A stretch of 64,000 nt of DNA. Origin: Agelas oroides (taxonomy: Eukaryota > Porifera > Demospongiae > Agelasida > Agelasidae). Under the pieces are notes generated by a model that worked only from the letters and a program-made list of their open reading frames with translations, made no database searches and was not told the origin of the DNA. Where the stretch lies: assembly GCA_949130485.1 (NCBI GenBank), contig OX422196.1:3268889-3332888 (forward strand). Reading direction: 5' to 3'. Positions 58,256 to 64,000 of the stretch are shown here, piece after piece. Position 1 is the stretch's first letter; every line of letters starts with the position of its first letter. Both the position numbers and the translations under genes were made by a program.

Positions 58256-58960
58256 AAAGCTCTCCTCTATATGACATAATTATAATGATAGCATCGAATA
58301 TCAGTTATTCGTCTTGCTTCTGTTGTGCAGTGGTAGCTGATTTGGCAAGTCTATTGGCGTAATATACATTGAGAACCTAGCTACATGTACATGAAACCTT
58401 AACCTTGTGGCACACCTAAGAAGTTATAAGTAGAACCAGAAATATTAGATCTGCTGCATAGTTACCATGAGACAATTAAGTTTATGATGGCTGTTTAGTC
58501 TATTGCATGCCTTTGAGTCTTTGACCTTATTCCGTGCATGCATAAATTATGCTATGTTAGATAGTCTATTGCAGTGAACTCTAATGTTTATGCATGATCT
58601 TCCATGCAGCCTACGTTCACGTATAGCCATTTTGGTATAGAATTCTTGATGATCCATTTCTCTCCACTGACGTAGCATTCAGAGAGAGTCCATGGCACTA
58701 TATATGAAAAAGTAAATACAAGTGTTTGCACTCCAAGACCTCGCCAGCCTAATGCTCTTTCTGTTAGCATCCTGGGGCATGGTTAATACTTCACTTGTGA
58801 ACAGTGAGCGCTGAAGAAGATTATGCATAATACAAAATGAACCCGAATTCACAAACACCTTGCAATTAATGATCAATATATTATACAATTTAATGTAGTT
58901 GACAAATTAAATTTAATACCACTGCCAGTGAACTACAAAACAAAACTGGCATTAGGTTCA
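58256..58960. other. Intergenic, no gene recognised
   Basis: Likely contains the 3' untranslated part of the amine oxidase gene on the minus strand; no domain or repeat recognised. Confidence 0.4.
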
Positions 58961-58970
58961 GTGGAGTATC

Positions 58971-61503
58971 TTACAAAGACGCACTGTTAAGTTTGTCTTC
59001 TGGATCATCAGTGTCAATACCCATTTCTCGGAGGACGGCTTTAGCAGCCCTCCAGCCTGACTGAACTGCCCCATCCAGATATCCAACCCATTCTGTAGCT
59101 GTCTCTGCTCCTGCAAAATGAACCCTTCCCACTGGGGTGCAGAGCGCTTTTCCATAAGGCACTAGGACTCCAGGGGGTGTAATGCCCACTACTCCACCTG
59201 CAATTATAGAGTAATATTATTACAATACTTTTGCGACCTATCCTCATTGTGTCTGTATCTTTGGTGTGTGTGCATGTATCTCCAATATGTGTGCGTGTGT
59301 GGTGGGAAGGGAGAACCACAGCTAATTTTTGCAAAATTATATACACAGTTACTCCAATAGATGTTGGATGTTTTGGTCCACACAGTTTTGTAACACTTCC
59401 ACATAAATGGCAATTTGGCAGGCAGGTAGTGGGAATAGGTGCTATGCTACTTGTGTGCTCAATGTTCACAAATGTGTCTTCAGTTTTGATATTGAAATAG
59501 TTGCAAGCAGGCCCGCATGCTATTGGAATGGGGAGGGAAAGGGTTCTTGCTCTCAATATTTAATGGACTGTGGGCACAGAATGGATTCCAGTTTAAGTCT
59601 ACAAGGATGAAGCAATCCTCTACCTTACTTAGTCTTGTGTCCAGACCCCACCCAGCTCACAGGAGAAGTGGTCTGGTGTCAAAAGCCGCAGTATTAAAGC
59701 CTTATAACCGTTAGTGTAGGATTACAAATTGGTCAGTGTTGGATAATGAATATCATAACATCCCTTTGAATTCTCCAGCAAACCTGCTCTGCAGATTTCA
59801 TTGATCGCTCCGAGCTACCCCACTTGTGACACTGAACCCCTTCTCCTTGCGTGAGCTGGGTGGGGTCTGGGCACAAGACAACCTCTACCATGTCTAGCTA
59901 GGTCTACAAATGTATTAAGTGAATATGGAAGAGTGCAAGGTGAGACAGCCGGCAGGGTGTCACCAGATGACTGAGAGTTAGCAGCACCAGCATTGCCCAT
60001 TGTAGTCCTCTTTTTAGTGGTAAGAACTGCTCAAGTCCCCGGCAATTAGCAGCTGTTTGTTTCCTCTCTTGTTCTTTCTGTTCCCGTGGACTGCTACTCA
60101 AGTGTGGGTAGATCATCCAAACCTCCCAACCCTCCCCCTCCCCCCCTCCCCCCCCCAAGCATATGGGCCTGTTTCAAATTACATCTGTTGCTCTCTAGAC
60201 TTGGAGTACATTCTGTGTAGTCATACATTAAGCACTATCTACCGGAACACCACACAACATGGACAGCAGACCTAACATGCATGGCTAAGGCATTCATTCT
60301 AAGCTATATACATCTCTTTGTCTTCCACCTCTTACCTATAAGCTCTTCTTCTAGCCAGTCCATCTCCAGGTAGTCAACAGGATAGAGAGCTTCTTCACAG
60401 CCAAACATCCTTCTGTAGTGTTCACTTATCATTTGCTTTCGTTCATCTGTGGTGTACTGGTGCAGTTCCCGAGCTCGATTGCTCAGAACGAACCCCATTA
60501 TGGAAGCATTACTACCACCAGGGGGAGTGGTGTCATAGGTCTGCCCAACAATTGCATCTGGGTCAGTTGAAAACGCAATACCATTTAGCCCTTTCTTGCG
60601 CCACCATGTGTCTTCATAAAACATGAAGGTCTTGATGTATGCACCCATTGGCACTCTCTGGGAAAGCTGATGATAAAGGCCATTCAATCTGGGTGAGAAC
60701 CTTATGTTGTTACGTACACTCGGAGGGACAGCTACAATGCAGTGAGATCCTTTGAACTCTTGGCCCATTGCAGCAGTGACACAAACACCACGATTTGACT
60801 GATCTACTTCCATCACAGGGTGAGAGAGAAAAACTTGCTCACCTACACCCAACTGCATTGCAATTTTTTGGCTCAACTGCTGTGCACCTCCATGAAACAT
60901 ATGAGTCTGAGCACCAGTGGCAAGTTCCCAAATACCCTTACCAGCTCGTGCATACCACATGAAAAACAGCATAGACATTTCGTAAGGCTCGGCACCAAAT
61001 ATTGTTCGCACCATTGCACGCAGACAAGACTGCACGTTTCTGTCATCGGTGGATTTTGCTATCCACTCTTCCATTGTCTTGCTGTCCCAATCAATGGATT
61101 GATTTGCTTTCCAAGGTTGCTGTAATGGAATGGAACTGCCAAGCTTGTCAATTTCATTCAATGCATGCACAAATCTGCCCCAGCTTGGTGGAGAAAAGGC
61201 CTTTTCAATGTCTTCAACATGATGGAGGTCTCCGTTCACATGGTAAGCCCCTTTTCCTTCGTTATAGACTGGGAACGGTTTCACTCCAAGTTGCTTGGCA
61301 AGATAAACGCAACGCTTCTTGGTACGCCCTATAAACGCCCCCCCGAGGTCGGCGGAGTAGGTAGACTCTGTGAACGTTCGCCCGCCAACACGATCCTTCG
61401 CCTCGAGCACCCGAACCGGAACGTTATGTGCATGCAACAAATGTGCAGCACACAGGCCGCTCAGTCCAGCTCCGACCACAATTACCTCTCTCTGAGCCGC
61501 CAT
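58971..61503 (-). CDS. Monoamine oxidase-like flavin amine oxidase
   Basis: Minus strand, two exons: 61503-60336 and 59197-58971, joined in phase, 464 residues. The N-terminus has the FAD dinucleotide-binding fold VIVVGAGLSGLCAAHLL, then LEAKDRVGGRTFT and the DLGGAFIG stretch. The middle has MWYARAGKG and a substrate-domain pattern like animal MAO. The C-terminal exon has PPGVLVPYG and HFAGAETATEWVGYLDGAV, the second FAD motif of the family. The enzyme class oxidises amines with O2 to give aldehyde, ammonia and hydrogen peroxide. Two differences from vertebrate MAO are visible: the covalent-FAD cysteine of the YSGGC motif is replaced (LIGGV), which also removes the first aromatic-cage tyrosine, and the C-terminal membrane anchor is absent. 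So it probably binds FAD non-covalently, is soluble, and may have a different substrate. The start follows directly after an in-frame context GCCGCCATG-like (gagccgccATGcg read on the other strand is not required); the VIVVGAGLSG motif begins seven residues in, so no targeting peptide is present. Confidence 0.93.
59625..59881. mobile_element. TAGTCTTG-family MITE in the oxidase intron
   Basis: Inner ends TAGTCTTGTGTCCAGACCCC and, inverted, GTCTTGTGCCCAGACCCC. The direct repeat CCTCTACC flanks the outer sides (59617-59624, 59882-59889), though the extreme ends have diverged. Confidence 0.7.
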
Positions 61504-61700
61504 GCGAAAGGTGACAGGAAGCTCCGCCTATAATGTGGCCGAGTTGGGAGAGAACCCCGCCTCTGTCAGGCATATGTCTGGGGGCATACCCACCTTATTA
61601 AAATAGGTCACATGGGTGACTTCTGAGCAACCATAGCCACATGACGCATTAGGTATGTGCCTGTCAATGGTAAGCCTACCTCCTGGTCTTGGGTGGTGAG

Positions 61701-61771
61701 TAGTCTCATTCCCAGACTGCATTTTTTGCACCCGCTCCTGCTCGGTGAAAAGTAATCTGGGCACGAGACTA
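61701..61771. mobile_element. TAGTCTCA/G-family MITE, 71 bp, 9-bp target duplication
   Basis: Starts TAGTCTCATTCCCAGAC and ends TCTGGGCACGAGACTA; the flanks are exact GGTGGTGAG at 61692-61700 and 61772-61780. Upstream of the amine oxidase start. Confidence 0.92.
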
Positions 61772-61789
61772 GGTGGTGAGGTGCAGAAG

Positions 61790-62380
61790 GGTGGAGATTT
61801 GTCATACTTCCTGTTGCCAAGGCTCCACCCCTGGGGCCACAACAACATGTCAAATCCCTCCACCCCCCACACCCAGGAGGGGAGGGGGAAGTGTGTTCCA
61901 GTACAGAAACTTGGCAACAATAACAGTATGAAGTGAAAATTTCAAGAACACACACACACACACAGCACTGAGACTGCATCCACACATGCCAGTTTTGCCA
62001 TGTAATTTCATATTATGTAGCTACATGAATCTACAATTGTCCCACCCGTGGGAAACTTTTTACGGCAAATGCCTCAGCTTCCCCAAGACTAGGAGGTGGG
62101 GCATACCATTGATAGGTGCACCATGATGGAGTCTAGGGGGGGATACCCCCAGAAAAACTTTCTGAAAATATAGATGCTCAAGAGGTGATCTTTAGTGACT
62201 TCTGAGATAATTATTGCAACTATACATGATGCATTAGAAAACTCTCTGGGTAAGAAATCTTTTGGGGGAAGTTGCAATTTTTGGGGGGAAATAAAAAGCA
62301 GGTTAGCTACATGAGCTTACCTTGTTCACAGTATTAAGAATTACTCGACACATAAGAATGTGAAATGCTACATTTTAAGC
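61790..62380. other. Intergenic, no gene recognised
   Basis: Contains a short CA run near 61948-61964 and no recognisable coding sequence. Confidence 0.4.
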
Positions 62381-62389
62381 TGCCAGGAG

Positions 62390-63130
62390 GCCTCCACAAT
62401 ACTCCAAATTCAGGAAACTACATGTGAAAATGATCCAGAATGCCAAGTCATCTTATCTCAAAAATCTAAATCTTAGGGAAAAAAAAAAAGAAGCAATTTG
62501 TAAAGCTGTTAGCTAAATACCTGGACAAACAGCAGTCAACCATCCCAACACTCCACTACCATGATACTGCTGCTGAATCTGAAGGCCAGTCTGCTCAATG
62601 AGTGTTTCTCATGAGAAACACTCATTGAGCAGACTGGCCTTCTCATGGGCTCTGTTAAAACAGGCTGCAGCCTGTTTTAACAGAGCCCATTCCCAGATGA
62701 GCTCCTTTGTACAGCTGAGGAAGTTACCTTTCTCATAACGAGTCCTTGGCCCATCCAAAGGTATAATGGGCCTGATGGAATCTCAGCTCAAACGCTTAAA
62801 GGTACAGCACACAGGATTTCCCCATCTCTCACGAAACTTTTCAATATCTCCATTAGTCAAGGTCACTTCCCTGAGTGTTGGAAAACCTCAGTTGTTCCAA
62901 TTCCTAAATCTGCAAATCGCAGTGAAGCTAGCTACTATTTCCTTACTCTCAGCTAGTGGTACGCAAAATGCTGCATGGAGCGACATTTCACCAGTATATC
63001 ACCCAACATCTCAATCTCAATGAATACCACCCAGTGGCACCCACACCCACTATCCAACAAACAATGGGGCTTCCAGTCTGGCAAGTCAACAACAGTGGAT
63101 TAGAGTGCTTGATATGATCCTTGATAGTCA
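62390..63130 (+). pseudogene. Decayed non-LTR retrotransposon reverse transcriptase (CR1/L2/jockey-like)
   Basis: Read across frames, the plus strand gives the linker and early RT blocks of such elements: GPDGIS, SLTKLFNISISQGHFPECWK, TSVVPIPKS, and later QWGFQSGKSTT. Stops and frameshifts interrupt it, and the YADD region is missing. The linker before the RT is disrupted by two palindromes at 62581-62690. Not functional. Confidence 0.85.
62581..62690. repeat. Two adjacent perfect palindromes, 62 and 46 bp
   Basis: 62581-62642 is a perfect palindrome with 31-base halves and no spacer; 62645-62690 is another with 23-base halves. Two bases separate them. The outer halves are retrotransposon coding sequence (KASLLNECFS on the left, PVLTEPIP on the right); the inner halves are inverted copies. 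Confidence 0.97.
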
Positions 63131-63334
63131 TGCATGTTACCACACTTTGTAAAATTCACAAGGATTCTTGGTACACGAAGTACATGCATAGGCTAAGTAG
63201 CTATATCCTCCCAGTGCTGACTGTCACCTTCCTGTCTAGTCTAATCTGTCGTTAATGTGGCAAAGAGCTTAGTCCACTGGGACATCCATAAAGAGTGAGA
63301 CAAGGAAACACATAGACCCAAGTTTACCACAACC

Positions 63335-63480
63335 CAATGCATGCATACTGGTAGGTATCTACACTTTCAATATCACCCTCCTCATGTTAAGACAGGTGTC
63401 ATTCACACCCTTATCAAGAGAGCACAACACATTTGCAACAGCAAAGAACTGAAGTCACTACTAGAGAGACTTTTCATATC
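63335..63480 (+). pseudogene. Penelope-like retroelement fragment
   Basis: THTGRYLHF.YHPPHVKTGV followed by IHTLIKRAQHIC matches the conserved end of the Penelope-like reverse transcriptase, just before where a GIY-YIG domain would lie. Only this piece is intact. Confidence 0.75.
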
Positions 63481-63848
63481 AGCAATGTTCTTGAGAACAA
63501 TGATGCGACAAGACTTTTCATATCAGGATGCGACAAGCGCGAAGAGCAAGCTCAGTTTTTAAACATGCTCCAGACCTGACAGTCAGACCTTAACCTGGTC
63601 AAAGTCATTGAGAAAGAAAGGTGAGAAATAAAGACAAGTGGCTGAGTTTGAGTACTTAAGGCTGAGCTGCCAGGGATCCAGCCTAAGCGGATACCAAACT
63701 GGCATGTTTGATGGGGGGGGGGGTGACAAGTGCGTCCTACCCCCTGAAGCCTTCTAATACTACTGTCAGTGAACATGCTTGTCATTGAATGCCCTTCTAT
63801 CACATACTATTGTATAATAATATCAATAAATATTGGTGATAGTGCTGT

Positions 63849-63935
63849 TCAATACCCTCTGGCCCAGTCCACCGCATACTTGAGTGACTTCCCAGCCAAA
63901 TACAGTCTTAAATTCTCCACAAAGAGGTCTGCAGC
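63849..63935 (-). CDS. Probable last exon of a D-2-hydroxyacid dehydrogenase
   Basis: Minus strand: acceptor ctccttccccaag, then 28 codons and a stop. The peptide has LFVENLRLYLAGKSL and VDWARGY, the usual C-terminal helix and tail (N..RYL.GK.L...VD...GY) of D-isomer-specific 2-hydroxyacid dehydrogenases such as glyoxylate/hydroxypyruvate reductase. The upstream exons would lie right of the window. The call rests on a short match and is tentative. Confidence 0.55.
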   Translation of the reverse strand, partial: AADLFVENLRLYLAGKSLKYAVDWARGY

Positions 63936-64000
63936 CTTGGGGAAGGAGAAAGAAGTGATGTATGTACATACTATGGCTCTTGTGCAACAAGATGGCATAT

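Overview
The window is eukaryotic and almost certainly animal. Its genes are built from short exons joined by GT-AG introns, with metazoan families throughout. The mix of families (CARD, Death, ZU5, ankyrin and kelch proteins, a full-length DENND5 orthologue, a leishmanolysin-like protease, an MAO-like oxidase), the small introns and the very dense miniature transposons suggest an early-branching invertebrate, most likely a sponge. The taxon is inference. I built the gene models by hand from reading frames, splice phase and family homology; no alignment or search was run.

Layout. (1) About 2.2-12.2 kb, minus strand: a CARD protein with ankyrin repeats encoded one per 99-nt exon, continuing off or ending near the left edge. 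A 1.2-kb tandem duplication has copied one ankyrin exon. (2) 12.9-18.0 kb: a transposon graveyard, including a 3.4-kb foldback-like inverted repeat. (3) 19.0-25.7 kb, minus: an eight-exon gene encoding kelch propeller, Death-like domain, ZU5, an unassigned region and a C-terminal Death domain. (4) 29.3-48.7 kb, plus: a complete 25-exon DENND5 (Rab GEF; DENN-RUN-PLAT-RUN), 1273 residues, with introns crammed with microsatellites, among them a 1.9-kb pure pyrimidine array. (5) 49.4-56.8 kb, minus: a leishmanolysin-like M8 metallopeptidase with signal peptide, HExxH zinc site, Ser/Thr/Pro stalk, transmembrane helix and acidic tail. (6) 59.0-61.5 kb, minus: a two-exon MAO-like flavin amine oxidase lacking the covalent-FAD cysteine and the membrane anchor. 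(7) 62.4-63.5 kb: decayed LINE and Penelope-like retroelement pieces. (8) 63.85 kb, minus: probable last exon of a D-2-hydroxyacid dehydrogenase.

The two minus-strand genes at the left are both adaptor or receptor-like proteins with death-fold domains and may belong to an innate-immune or cell-death set; that functional link is inference. The other genes look like unrelated housekeeping or cell-surface functions. The strongest non-gene signal is a family of tiny inverted-repeat elements (34-396 bp, ends TAGTCTCG or TAGCCTCG) with intact 9-bp target duplications at seven sites, found in introns and between genes.
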